From: Enoplolaimus lenunculus
Lineage: Eukaryota; Nematoda; Enoplea; Enoplida; Thoracostomopsidae
DNA: 64,000 nt
Assembly: GCA_030248215.1 (NCBI GenBank)
Contig: JASANG010000595.1
Coordinates: forward strand, 1-64,000
Direction of reading: 5' to 3'
Shown one piece after another: positions 23,901 through 38,900 of the stretch. Each line of letters starts with the position of its first letter. Within the stretch, counting starts at the first letter, position 1. Below the pieces are notes generated by a model. That model ran no database searches. It saw only the letters and a program-made list of their open reading frames with translations, and was not told the origin of the DNA. The position numbers were made by a program, and so were the translations under genes.

Positions 23901-26900
23901 GCATATTCTGAAATCCATATGCTGTTGTATACGCTGAAAAGCGATCTGCTTATATTTTTAACAAAACTTAATCGAAGTTTTAGTTGGCAGTTTACACGTG
24001 CAATTAATGTAAAACCTACCCCCCAAAGGTGGGGGTAGGGTGAAAACGCAACAAGCGCTGATACAGTTTGTGCCACGCAAAACAAGGCTCGATACATTCT
24101 CGAGAAGGCATCATCGACTCTTGCTTAAACTATTAATACGCAAATTTTCTGTCGTTGTGTATTTATAGTTTGTTTTACCTTTTGTTTACAACGTTCAATT
24201 TGAAACACAAATAATTAGAACTATGTGTAAAGCTAAAAATACTTACAGCATTTTCGCACATTGGATCTGCGCCGGCGTCAAGCAAAACTTTCACCGCATT
24301 TCGATGTCCTCCAGCTGCCGCTAAATGCAACGCTGTTGATTCAGTGAGCTGAAAAAGCAAAGAAGACAATTAATCCAAAGGTTTATGTAATTACCACTTA
24401 ATTTGATAAACTTTAAACGCAAAAATTAAGAGATTTTCCATCAAAATTTGCCTGGCGAAAATTGGTAATTTATTGCAATTCATCAGGAGATTGCAGTTTA
24501 ATGCGAGTCTGCCAAAATTAATTTCAGAACAAGATAAAAATTTTCGACTATTTCTTCATGTTTAGGTTTAGGCTTAGGATTAGCACTTATTTTTACGTTT
24601 ACGCTTCAGCTCTAAGCTTACAAAATTGCTTACACTATGGTGCAGCCATAAATGTATCATTGGCCGGGTTTTTATTCAATTTTATTCAGAGACATATTAC
24701 ATTTGAGTCCCTCAGAGTCAGCGTATACTCTGAAAAAGGCTGTATCAATTTTAATGTAATTAGTAATGCAGCAGCAGCAGCAGTGCTTCATTCCAAAGCA
24801 TTTTTTGTTGCAACTGCAGTCCGTAGAATACTAAATTGTTCATTAAATCTATTAAAACTACCGTCTTAAAAGGTATTAGAATCAAAGACTTACTTTAGTC
24901 TGAGCGGAAGTGACCATTGATTTGTCTATCATCATCAGCTCACGCACCACCGATACGCTCCCCTTCATTGCGGCAATATGTGCGCACGTGAATCCATTTT
25001 CGTCCTGAAATTGAAAAATTTTAATTAAAAATTCAATGCATACGCCAAGTTTCAAAATTCAAATGCATACGCCAAGTTCGCCCAAAAATTATAAAACGAG
25101 TGTAAAACTTCAAACGTATCCAGCAAGTTTTTCAACACTTTACTGAACAAGTTCGACGAAACAGTACAATTCATATTGCAAAATTAATGGGTTTACTGGT
25201 GCTTTTAGAACTTTCGCTGTTAAAATACTTTCGCGTAAAATTACTTAGCTAGGGTTAAGATTGCCGTCTACAATACGAGACTAATATGTATAGTCAGAAA
25301 ATGTGAAATGGCTAGGGTTTTTAGCATCTTTGATGTGTATTTTCCCGGCTTGTTAAGGTAAACTGAATGAAATTTGCCATACGTGTGTTCCAGCACACGG
25401 TTAAAAATTAAGTATGCCACACGTGTGTTACAACCCATGCTTCAAAACTTTTTGAATACTGAATACTATAACCATACACTGTAAATTTCAGTGAGTTGAT
25501 TTTAACTCAGAATGAGTTTAATCACTCAGTCTGAGTTAGGACTTTCAGAACTCAGAAATTAGAGTTGATTCAATTCATTATGAGTTAATTAATCAAATCA
25601 CCCAGCGTCATCTGAACTCAGAGTGAGAATCAAATCAACTCAGAGTAAGTTAATGTATACTTATATTAATTCAGAAATAACCAACTCGCTAGCTGAATTG
25701 ATTAATCAACGCATTGGAATTTAGAGTAAAAGGTGAATGCTTGTCAATTGCATTGTATGTTTGTCGGCAGTATACGTGTCGACATGTAGTCGACGATAGA
25801 CGCCATTAAAGAAGCCGACTACATACATGGCGTAGTGTTTGAGTTTTCGCTTGAAACAAGAAGCCGCATGTTCGAAACCTCCTGCGCACAAGCTTCCCAG
25901 CTGCTCAGTTAAAAGCTCAGAAGTTCCGGCCGATGCATGTAAACTGATAAGCGGGCCAGTAGCCAGTTCAACTTGCTAGGAAAAGGGCTACAAATTTTCA
26001 GGAGGGGCATACAACGATTTCAGTGAGTTACACAACGTTGAAAATTTTGTACTGGGACAAAATTTCTTCAGGGGGGTTAAGCCCCCTGTACCCCTTGGCT
26101 AAGGGACTGCTGACAAGTACTAGACGAGGCAAATATATAGATTTTAATACGCTCCGCTTAAATCGCTCCTTAAAATCACCCCAGTGCACCATATGGAACT
26201 AGTCAACCACACATAGAAGATGTTAATATAGTATGAGGTCTATTCATGCGACATGAGTTCAAATTGGTTTAGTGTAGGCTTAGAAACACTCGTCTAGAAT
26301 ACGTGGTTTGAATTTTGCAAACGAAATGTTGAACTAAACGCATCGTAATTATTGTGTTTCAATATCGACCACTCTCTGACGTATCCCTTGTTTAGACTAA
26401 GCTTTGCCATCAAATAAATTTCGAACGGGGAGTTGAGTCGGAGATGAACACGACTTTTATATATTGAGTTCAAATTTTAACTAAATTAGCGAACGGCGGA
26501 TCAGAAAATTTCGATAACGGTAAAAATTTTGTATTGTCAATCTGTCGAAAAATTATTAATTTGGAAGTAACTTCCAGCTTTTTCGCAACAATGCGTCTAA
26601 GCCTAAGCTTAAGAAATAAATCAGTCTAAAGCTTAATATTACTCTATTGCAGTCGCGCAGAAATACGTTCCGCTACTGATCTTTACATGGGAAAAGAAAA
26701 GCAATACTGGCATAGTATTCTCAACGCATTGGTCAAACAAAATTAGATTTCGAACTTATTCTAAAATGTGTCACTTTTGATAAATCGAATAACTTTTTTT
26801 ACAAATTCCAAAAATACTCAAAATAAATAAATGAATATATACCATTAGTGTCCATTCAAAGGAACATTTAACGAATGCTGTAAGAAATATGTTAGTATCA

Positions 26901-29900
26901 ACAGGTCACTATTTGACAAATACGTTAATTCTACAACTTATAGAATGGGAAAAAGTTAATAGTCAATTTTGAATCGTGCTGCGCTCACTTCCAGCAGATT
27001 TCCAGTTGGTCGCATCACTAACTAAATTAAACTATACAGTGTTACATGATATATGTATAAACATCGTAACCATATGCCCACCGAGGATAACTATTGTAAC
27101 TCAGATGCAGCTCAAACACTCCAGGAAAAATTTACGCAAATACTTGTATGCCCTGCTAAAAAATTTCAAGCCCCCTACCATCCGCAGCTGGCAACGATCT
27201 TGATCGTCTTGCTCATGTGGTTTGCTCCACTATTATATTTTGTACATCCAGTTGGTGTCGTTTCCCGTTGTTGTATCCGCTTTTGCAACCCTGTCCTCGA
27301 CTAGACATCCCAACGACCCCACTTACCGTTGCAGTGAGTGTGCTAATGTCCGGTTTCATCTTCAAAAATATTTTAACAACATCCGGATAGTCAGATTCGG
27401 CAGCTAAATGCAGTGGTGACTGACCTTTCTGAAATCAGACAAAATATTAAAGTAACTTTTTACTTAAATTTTTTCAAGTTTTGTTTAAGTATATTTAGCA
27501 TAAATTGAAAGTGTTTTTTGTTTCACGAATGTTTGAAAAGTTATATTCGGTATTTCGCTGGAGCTTGACTGTTTTATAAAATTGAGGCTATTTGCTAACG
27601 ACGAGCAAAATTTTAACAATTTTCCGCATAACTATTTTCTATTTCAACTCAAATCTAATTTAAAGCTAGGATACGACTCAACAATTCCTTGGCAGAGACG
27701 CGATTACCATCGTCAAATTGCTATAGAAGTTTGACGGTTGAAGCGAGATCGTTCTCACGTGCGTTGGAGATTTTGTACTGCACATTAGCATAAACATGGG
27801 GTATTGTGCAAACACGTGCACAGTTTGTAATTTAGTTGCTCATAGTATGTTCTATGCGAAAATTATGAGTCGTTCACAATAACTCTTCTACAACCGATGT
27901 TCCGATCGTGTCTTGAGGTTAAAGCTCGACGAATATCACAAAAATTATTGAATGAAATGCATTACGTTGCGATTGCAGTTAAACTTGAGTATATCCAACG
28001 TTATCAAATAAAGCTGCTTAAGCAATATAAAATTAAATCTCCAAATGAGTTTAAAAGAGGTTGAAAATTTTATAAAATTTAACAAGTTGTAATTATAAAA
28101 ATGAATAATGCTAAGGTGAACAACTTACCGAGTCTCGCGCATTTGGATTTGCACCCAACGCAAGTAGCGATTTCACAATGTCAATTTGACCATATTTTGC
28201 AGCAACATGAAGCGGAGTACGACCGTCCTGCAAATAAAAAAGTAACGAAAAAGAATCGAGTTTTTTTATATGAGTGAGATGTATTGCATTTCTAAACGTT
28301 GACAGATCCAGAAATTACTATTTGTAGGCCGTGCGTTATATAATCGTCAAAAAGGTTCGCGAGCAAAGCGACCGAGAAGCCGAATGAAATTTGAGCACTA
28401 AGTGTTATATACCATATCTGTAGTATGACCGTGACTCGTTAACCAATCGTATCGTCTGATGGTGAAATGTTTCACACCATTCTATACAAGTTTGCAAGTT
28501 GCGTAAGTCAAAGCAAAATAATCATTCTAAAGCTAAAGCTTACTCTATTGGAGCCCCGCTACAAAACGGTGTATTCTGTAGTTATACATGCGTGTGGCTT
28601 GGTCATTTTCAAAAACCACCCCAATCTCAAAGCTAACACCTCATGCGTATTTTTTCACTCACCAGTGTAACGGAATCAATCATTGCTTTATGTTTAATGA
28701 CCAATACTTCCATACAGTCTCGATGGCCTCGCTCTGCGGCCATATGTAACGGCGTTAGGCCAAGTTTTGTTTTCGAATTAATAAATGCTTTGTTTTGAAT
28801 CAATAAATCGCAGCAAAGCGATTGTCCAGAGTCCGCTGCCCAATGCAACGCTGTCCGACCGGCCTGAAATTAATTACCTTTGACTATCTCTGCAGTAGAA
28901 CGTAATTGTTTAATGCGCCATCTACTTAAATTAGCACCCTACTGAAGATAATCGACATCTCGAATTTTTGGTTTTAATTTGAAGCTTTTTTTAATCGGCA
29001 AACTGATTTCATTTTCTTCAATTGCCGAAATAAATGCTGATTTAACAAAAGTGGCGGAACAATAGAATGTTCTTGTATTTTAGAAACGACAAAAATTAAC
29101 CAATTAGTCTACAGCTTAAGCATACTTACTCTATTACAGGTATACAGAAGATAGTTCCGCCCCTGATCTTTATATGGGCCAATGTAGGTAAGGACTCTTC
29201 GTCATGGCAAATGTGGTTATAACAAAAATATTCGAGGATTTCGAGGCTAACATTACAAATTTTTAAACAAGCTAACCTACCTCATCGAATACATCAACAC
29301 GTGCGTGATGCTGTAATAGAAGCTTTAATACGTTGACATGACCACGATCGGCGGCGAACAACAAAGGCGACCAACCGTTCTGAAACAAAATGTAAACTCT
29401 GAACATGCTATTTACCCCAACCGCGCTAAAACAAAATATAAACTTTGAACGGTATCACGACAATTCTTAGCACGACAACTTGTCGACTGACAACTTGTAA
29501 TCCGACATTTCATCAACTCGACAATTTGTCGCCCATCATTATGCTTAGGCTAAAACTTAGGCTTAGATTACGCATAGGATATGCTTAGGTGTATTCATTG
29601 GCTTTAGGGCACCTTTGGGCGACAAGTTGTTGAGCAACGAATTGTTGATTCATTCTGAACAGGCCTTTGTGCACCCCAAGAAAACATTCCACATCGTCTG
29701 TTCGCGAACTGAAACCCTTGCATGTCTTTCCTGAAAATTTTAACCGTCGTAGTACAAGGTATATCAGAAATGAACTTAGAAAGCTTAATAATGCTATGAG
29801 TTTCGCATGAATTTGAAAAAAATTATTTTTGTTCATAAGTAAATTCTGAGATGATGTGCACTGAAATATATCCAAGCAATTTGGTAAACGAGTCCATCTA

Positions 29901-32900
29901 GTTTGTTACCGCGAACAACATGTGTTTAGCAGTGATCATACATTGTTATGGAGCCTTTGGCATAAGGGCAGAGATCATGAGAGACTGGTGGCGTGACGCA
30001 AAAGTTAATATATCGTTCACTGAGCAAAACTTGCAATGAAGTATTCAAATATTTTTGACGGGAAACTCGCGTTATATATCAGTGCAAAATCTCTCGTGAG
30101 CGACGCAAGCAAGAATGTAAAACATTTTTAGCACTAAATTTAACAACAAAAATTTCGTTTTGATCTCTGATAGAGGGGCAAAGTCGTGGTGACCTTTTGA
30201 ATTTATCAATGGAATCTTGTCAAAATTAAAACCACACAGGTATCAAAAGAATTACCTTTGACTGTTTGTTGAGAGCAATCTGTGTTCCTCCAGCGCCAAT
30301 CTTGTCCAGTATTTCATGAAGAATGTTATCGTTGCCTGAGCGTGCGCAGCGATGTATCACAGTTTCGAGTTGCTAAAATTTGATTTAAAATAATATTCAA
30401 TGCAAGACACAAGCATAGCACCTACCACCAATTGGCGATAGGTTTTCAAACTGTCGAAATGTTGCAATTGCGTATTTCAATTTGGGCACAGAAGTAGGAC
30501 AAATCAAATGTGAAAAATGTGCCGAATCTCAGACCTTAGTTATCTGCATGCCCCCAATTGTAAATTCCGCCCATACACGGATTCTAATTAAGGAAATTGC
30601 AACATACCCCCAATAGTCAAATCTGGACTCGTATTATCAAATAACTGTTAGTGTGGTGCTATACTTGTGCAGCGCCATACGTCAAAAATTTTTGTTTAAA
30701 ATTGATATGTTGTTCCCTGCGGCAATAAACTTGAGTTGCGGTACGGTGCCGAACGGCACCGGATGGCGCCGGAACGGACGGACGGCGCGGGACGGTGACG
30801 GACTGTACGGGACAGCGACGGACGGTGACGGTCGGCCTAAGACGCAATCAAAAAAATAGCGCCACGGATATGCCGCTTATGACCAGATAGCAATAAGTTT
30901 CGAAACAAGTTTAGTTTTGCATTTTGTTCAGAGAAAAACTTTCTAAATTTACAAACTTTAATCACTAAAAACATAACATTTCAGCAATCACCGCTAACAA
31001 TGAAAACTGAACTCGTATTATCAATTGATTCTAGCAGCTTCAGCTTCGACTAGTTAGTAATAGGTTTAGATCTACTTCAGCTCGCTATATTTTCTAAAAT
31101 TTCCAACGGTTACCACTAAATCGTGTGCGGAATTTCAAAAGGGTTGACTCGTTCGCTCATAAGCTTTATTAAAGCATACTTTCATCTAGTGTTCCTAAAA
31201 AACTTCTGCGTTAACAACGGTGAGGGATGGGGTGGTTCAAACTTACGTCTTTTGTTTGCATATTGACATCGCCTCCATGATTCAACAGCAATTTTATAAT
31301 GTCCCGATCTTCGGCTGGGTAATGAACGTGACCTTTTTCGATTTCTGCGGCATAATGCAAGGGTGTTTCGCCTTCCTGGAACAGTTTTCTTATTTATTAC
31401 AGGACCGCAAGCAAGCCAGGTCAACACAACGTTATCCACTTGACTTTATAGTCTTAACCGACGAGATATCGTGTTTAAAGCGGTGCAATTTACCGTTGCG
31501 TTTACGGAGTAGCCTCATGTCATCTTAGGTATAAATGGTACGAAACTTCGGCAATGTAAACATGAAAGGCGGAACGTTTTTCTGTGGGTTTGCAATAGAT
31601 TAGGCTTAAGCTATGGATTAATTCTTGCATAGACTAAGACTTAGGCTTAGCTATATACTCATTAGTCATTCTTACGCTTAGGCTTAGGAATACGTTCATA
31701 CTACTGTTACGGTCCCGTTCTATACATTGGCCAAAACTTCAAACCTTATTTTAATTTAAGCATCATATGAATCGGGCTGCGTTGTGCATTAGACTAGCAT
31801 TTGTCTAAAACTTTGTAGGCCGTGAACTATTTCATGCCACACGCTAGTTTTTCAGCAGTCTAAATTGATAATTGTAATCAAAAAGATAACTTACATTTGT
31901 TTTACAATTAACGCATTGAACTGCAGCTTCACGTTTTTTATCAGCAATTAAATCGAGTATCATTTTACATACTGGAAAATGTGAATTTCGGGCTGCGACG
32001 TGCAAACATGATTCACCAATCTATAAATAATAATAATAAAAGTAATAATATTAATAATAATAATAATAATAATGGTGATGATGATGATTAAAAATACTTA
32101 ACCACCGTTAGTCTCGAACATGAATTTAGTTAATATTTTGATAAAAAAATCAATCATATCTCTCTTCAAAGTCTAACAAGTCAAGTTAGCAATATCGTAG
32201 GCAGAAGGGAGGCTAGCGGGGGGCTAATTTTTTAGAAGAACTATGGCCCCTCCTAGAAAATTGTCATCCTTGTTTGAAAGTTGTCAAAAATCGCTGTATG
32301 CCCCCTGAAAAATGTTTAATCCCCCTAGCAAGATGTGCAGTCAACGGGCCTGCAAGCTGGTGATTAACAGCATGTATGGTTTTGCACATTACATTCCAAC
32401 AATGCGAATATCTACGTTGTTCAGCTTAATAATTGAAGGCTTGGACACATTAACACATAAAGAACAAACATAAAAAGTTTTACTAAAGGATTCTACAACT
32501 TACCTTAGATACTCCCATAGGATCCCCTCCGTCTTCTAGTAGTAGCTTAGTCATCATTGTGTTTCCGTTTCGGGCAGCAATATGCAACGCAGTCTCGCCA
32601 TTCTAAAAAACACAAAAATAAGCTAAAATTTTCGACTAATAATTTATACGCACCAAAAATGATTCCACACATTGCGTTTTAATATCAAGTTCACGGCGGT
32701 TGATACAACTGGAGCGACAGAGTGGTTACATTCACTGTCGAAATTTATGGAGACAAGGAAATTTAAACAGTGTTTAAAATATGGTTTTACTGTATTATCT
32801 TGCACGCGCAAAAAATTCTTTCTTTGCATGAGGTTATATATCCGCTTTGAGTCGAATCCTGTCTGTGCCACCGTATTTACAATTTTTTAATTACTACAGT

Positions 32901-35900
32901 ACAGTAAACCCTAGTTCATTTGACATATATCAGATCGATTTCAACACGAACGGTAGTCTCAAACGCTAAGCTTATGGAACCAGGGCGGTATACTAGTGGT
33001 GAATGAAATCTCGTGAGAAGCCAGAAAAAACACTTTTAACGGGCTTTAGAGTACCAATCGGTATCCTGGAGGTAAAATATTTGTTTTACATGAGGTTACT
33101 GTGTAACGGATTTACATGAGGTTATACATGCCCGAACTAAAACCATGGCTTCGCTTTTATATCGTAATTTATATTTTAGGCATACACAAACAATTGTTGA
33201 CCCCACAAAAACCTTATACACTTTACTTCTTGTTTGATGTTGACTTCAGCTCCACTTTTAAGTAGCATATCACAGCATTTCAGGCCTTCTGGACCGCCTA
33301 AGTCGGCCGCTAAATGTAATGCTGTTTCTCCAAGCTAAAATTAATTAAGATTTTGATATATGAATATTTATGGCGAAGAATCTGATAATTGCAGCTCTAA
33401 AATTACAAATACAACTGCGAAATAAAATAACATTATTCGTTTATTCTAAAGCAATAAACTAAGAACCAATACCAGAGCGAGTACTGTACTAATTTAAGCT
33501 CAGACCATATTTTTAAATGGCTATAGCATAGCGAGCTGAGAATACGGCTCCTATCGCAAAAGCCCATAACCTCACTGCGTATGGCAGCTATCACCAGTTT
33601 AACGAGAGGTATTTAAACTGATGAACTACTGCAATTGTTGGCACCCCAAAATTACCACAAAACTACGCTGAATCACATGCGAAAAATGTGTTGAATTTTA
33701 AAACTCGCCATTCACTGCTTTGAAAGTGATACAAACCTGTCGTCGCTACTATAATGATAGTTGCCACACATATTCGAGAATTTGACTTTTATTCATTTTA
33801 ACTCAGAATCACCGACATAACCTTTGCAATAGTTGGACAATTTTCAATACTTTTCTTTCGCAAGGTGTATGTCAAATCATTTACTGCAATTGTAGCTTAT
33901 TTTGCATTCAAGAAAAACTTACAATTCCACCTTGAGCTCGCACATTTGCACCATAACCTAATAACGTTTCTACCACAGCAGCTCGTCCATTTTGAACAGC
34001 AACATGCAATGGTGTGTAGAGATCCTGCAATTGTAACGAAAACGTTTTGTGTTTATAGCAGCGGTTCATGCAAAGATCAGCGGCGGACCGTTTTCCTGCG
34101 AGACTGCAATAGATTGAGGTTAAGCTTAGACTTTTTTACTTTGGTTTAGGCTTTGAAGTAACGCTTAAATTACCGTCAGGGCCGGTGTTAGGATAGCCGC
34201 CTCCCCCCTTGCCAAACAGGTCCAGGGGCCCCCAATAAAATATTTTACAGCGTAAGGGCTCCAGTTCTAGTTTTAATGAGCCTATGTCACGAGTTCCGTA
34301 TTCGCTGACATCCAAGAAACCCTGTGCTCAATAGTATAAATGTTTAAGCTTATTGTATTAATTGTTTTCAAAAGCCTTTAGTCGCCGCTTTTAGAAGAAA
34401 TGGACACACCCTGAAATATACTTTGGAGGGTCGGTATTAATTGAGAGCTGTTACTTCGCGAGTTGCAAAAAACGTCTCATATAAGGAAGGCAGACAATTT
34501 AAAATTTTTTGTACTCTTTTTCAGTCCCACCGCTTCACTTTTCTGTATGAATTTTTAAATCCACAAAAATCACAGTTCGCTTGTTTGAAAACCTATCGCT
34601 GTTTTACGACAAATGAAATGTTTTAAAAAATGGCTTCGAGTTGATGTTTTGTTAAGAAGACTTGACTTATTTTAAATTGCGAAATTTTCAGCGCAGAAAA
34701 AGCTAAAATTTGTGCCAAAAATGTTGAAGTTTACCACATTTTTATGCCGAAATATCTAATATCCTAAATTGCTAACTTTTGATAACTTAATCGGAATATA
34801 AAAATTCTAAAAGCAAAAAACGACAATTCTCCTATCTTTACCTTGGTTTTAACATCAACCGTGATGTGAGAAGATTTATTCAACAATGCTTTGACAACGC
34901 CAATATGACCCATTGCCGCTGCGCAATGAATTCCAAGAGCTCCGTTCTGAAATCACAAACCATGCGTATCGGCGCCAACAGGTATGTTTACAAAACAATG
35001 AGATGCATCCCCTGCGGTTTCTGCTATTTTAGGCCATATTGATTATAGGGACCCTTCCATTAAAAGACAAAAGACTTGGAGACTGGAAGGCTTAGGTTAC
35101 ATTTAGACTTACGCTTACACTTAAGTTTTAAGTTTAGGCTTAGTGTACAGGAAAGGCCACTACAATTAACATGGGTAATATTTTCTATAAGTAGGTATAC
35201 ACGGTAAATTTCAGTGAATCGACTTTAACTCACAATGAGTTGAATCATTCAGTTAGAGTTAGGACTATCAGAACTCCAAAGTTAATTAATCAAGTCACAG
35301 AGTCAAACCAACGCAGTGATAATCAATTCAACTCAGAATGAGTTAATATTTATTGATATTATTTCAGAAATAAACTAACTGGCTAGCTGAATTGATTAAT
35401 CAACTCATTGGAATTTACTGTGTGTAGAAGACGAAATAGATTAAAGTTATGTAACAGCTGCGTTTGACACAGGGCAACGATATTTATTTTAATACAAGTG
35501 CAATCACTCAATATAGTTGTTTAAGTTTCAACAGCAATCACTTGCCTAAATCCCATTGTTTTAAACATAACACACATAAAAAGACTCGTGCGAAATTCAA
35601 AGTTTTCAAATCTGTATATAACCGATTTGTAAAAAAATGATTAATTAATTAATTAAGGAAGAAGCGTTTTCAGAAGTCTTATTGTTGCATAGTGTACGCA
35701 AGTTACTGTAAAGCATGCATTAACATTAACGACCTTACCTTATTTGGCATTTGCATCGGAACACCGCGTTTCATAAACGCCAACGCCGTGTCTGGATGAC
35801 CATTCAGCGCAGCAATGTGCATCAGTGTACTACCGTCCTGGAATTTTAAATAGTTGAACAAATTATTGCTCACATAGCTATTAAAATTATAACAACAACA

Positions 35901-38900
35901 TTTTTGAATTTGTAAAATATAAATCGCAAAATCACCGCCACGACGAGGCTTGAACTCGCGATACTCGAGTTATTAGCACGACGCTCTAATCGGCTGAGCT
36001 ACGCAGCCATGTGTTCGGTACGCATTACTGTACACCTCCATAATCCAATACCTCCTACTGGTTATAACTTTCGGATATATTTAAAATGTTTTTTATAACA
36101 TTTAATGCTTAATTGCGAGACAGCACCAGCGAATCCAGAAGGGAAAGCACACTCCCTGCGTCATAAAATTTTTATGATAAAATGGCTAGGTCCCTACCTT
36201 GCAATTTTTCGCTGCCAATCGCACATACAGCATACAGCGAAAATTGCGTTTCATAACAGAGGCCAGCCCCCGTCAAAAATTTATGGATCCGCCTCTGCGA
36301 AATAGAATGATCTATGTTGCAATGTGTAACCTAACGTTAGAAATGGCAAATCCGCCTGATGGAAACGGCAGTAAGTCGTATTAAAGCATTTAAACTGAGC
36401 TGGTGAAATAAACAAAACGCATACTTTAGTTCTCGCCATCACAGATGCCCCGAATTTATCGGTCAAAATTTCAACTTGTTGTAAATTTCCCTTTTCAGCC
36501 GCTAAATGTAACGGAGTTTTGTCTTCCTAAAATCAAAATTGAAAAAATATTGCAATTATAAAAATAACAAAAAAAACAGGGGCGGACGATAATTGAGGCC
36601 AATGGATCGAGGCCTCGCGCCCGCGCCTTCAAGGTGCTCGTAATGAATGCTTAAGAAATGAACATTTTAAATTGAGAAATGAATTTGGATTCACGTTTTT
36701 CACCAATTTGTTTACATCGATTTGTAACACAAATTAGCATTGCCAGCCTGGCAGGTTATGACCCGCCTCTAAGAAAACAAGTAATAGTAAAAATCCGGTT
36801 ACGTTTATGCTATGCGTGACATCATCTTAAGTTTAGGTTAGCTACGATATAATAGATAACCAGGAGATATTAGCAGTTTTCGCATACAGTATACTGTGAG
36901 CAACTCTTTGCTAAAACCTAACAATTGCCATTGTCACGACAGAATTTTTGACTCTTATTTGAAAATAGAAGTAGTTCCTGCGTCGAATACGTACCTTATC
37001 GGCAATGTTTGCATTTGCTTTGGCAAAATGTAGCAATCGCATTAATTGATGATTTCCAACAATTGTTGCCAAATGCAACGGTGTTCTGCCATCTTTCTGA
37101 AAAAATGCTAACTGTTCAAAATTCCACGATGAAGAAGCCACCATAACTCCAGAGGCGGCAGAAATGGCCATGGAGCCAAAACACTTTTACGAGTTTCGCG
37201 CAGTTGATTTCACAAGACTTACAAACGGGTCTAAAACTACACAGCGACGAGGGCTGAGCTTCTTTGGGCTTTCTTCTGGTTCCGAACCCGAACCTACATT
37301 GGCATTTGCTGCTTGAAAACTCTGCACTCGAAAAGTTTAAGGTGCTAAAGATTTACGTACATAAATCAAAACAATACATATTTACATGTTCACAGAACGA
37401 TAAAACTTGGATTAATCTCTATTTTAAGCAATTTTTTGGTATTTTAAATTTCCCAAATTGCGCTGAAGGCGTTAAAAATTAAAGTTTGTGATGCAATCTC
37501 AGTACGGATGTGCCATATGCATGCAGGATTTTCAGATCGGTAGGGCCGGTGAGGAATATCCTCGCATCGCCCCGCTGGATCTGTCACTGCGCACGCAGGC
37601 ATTTGCGGGGTGTAACCTGAGTCCTACTTATATTTAATCCAATCAATTCTCTTTTAGAAAATAAATCTAGATTCTCGGCTTTTAGATACCAGGTAAACCA
37701 GTATTAATAAAAACATTGACAAATGTATATATAGAACAGAGCCTACAGGGCTGTAACATAGGTATAAACACATTCTTAAGCTAAAACCAAAGTCTAAGCG
37801 TAACGATAAGCCTATACCTAAGCCTAAGCCTAATCAAAAAATTCGGCAAAAGCTAAAGTTTACTCTATTGCAGGCACGCGAAAATACAGTAGTCCGCCCT
37901 TGATCTATATATACACTGGCCAAAATATTTTACATTTTGAGCGTTTGCGTCAGCGCCGCTGTCAAGCAAAAATCGTGCCAAATCAACGTCCCCACGCTCA
38001 CAAGCAACATGCAACGGTGTATTTCCATTATCCTAAAATTTTGTAATGTTAGGCAGGGTCATCAATGACGACTCGAGTAATTTCCGATTGATGAGGATGC
38101 ATTTAGTGTCTTGAAATATAACTGATTCTAAACAGTGTTTATCAAATATTTTTATATTTTAAGATTTATAAATTGCGGCGAACAATCGTTTGACTTGTGC
38201 TATATCCACCAAATACCCTTTCTGTTAAGCTTAAAACATATTAACGAACTTGTGACAGCTATGGGGATATATCAGTCTATTCCTACGATATGATCGCAGA
38301 GATGGAATCACGGCGGCCTGCGGGCGTCCCACGGCGCGCCCTGCCCAAGAAGGATTTTGAATCATTGCTGTTATTTCTTCAACGGCAGCTAAATTAGGCG
38401 GGACGGGTTTACATTGGGACTCAAATCTCACCTCCATCTCTGGCGAGTAACCAGTCACCATAAAACACTACGTCTTGTGCAAATGTTAGGCTTCAATTTC
38501 AAACGAGGGAACAGAGAGTTTAACGGTATTTTAAACGAATGTTTCAGGATATTAGCGAAGCTAAAATTTACACTGCTAAACTGGATAGAAGAGACGTAGC
38601 CGTGTCAACTTGCACGCATCCCTGCTCAACAACTACATTTTAGGCTTGGCTGATATGAAAAGAAGAATACCAGTTGTTTTACCTTTCGACCCCATCGAAT
38701 TTGTCGTTCACGTTGTTGAGAGAGCAAATCTTTTGCAATTAACGGATTTCCAACTTCAGTTGCATAATTAAACGGAATTGCACCGCTCTGAAATTAAAGA
38801 AATTGTTGCATTGAAGTATTTTTAAAATGTGAAGTGGGGGTTATAGTGAACTAGACACTACCCCCTCAAAAATCACCTGGTGTACGCATGTTATTGTGGA

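Noticed and set aside
38231-38461. 76-residue - strand open frame of higher GC between ankyrin exons 10 and 11
   Set aside because: The flanking exons already join in phase 0 at the normal repeat boundary and no good acceptor or donor frames this stretch. An alternative exon remains possible.
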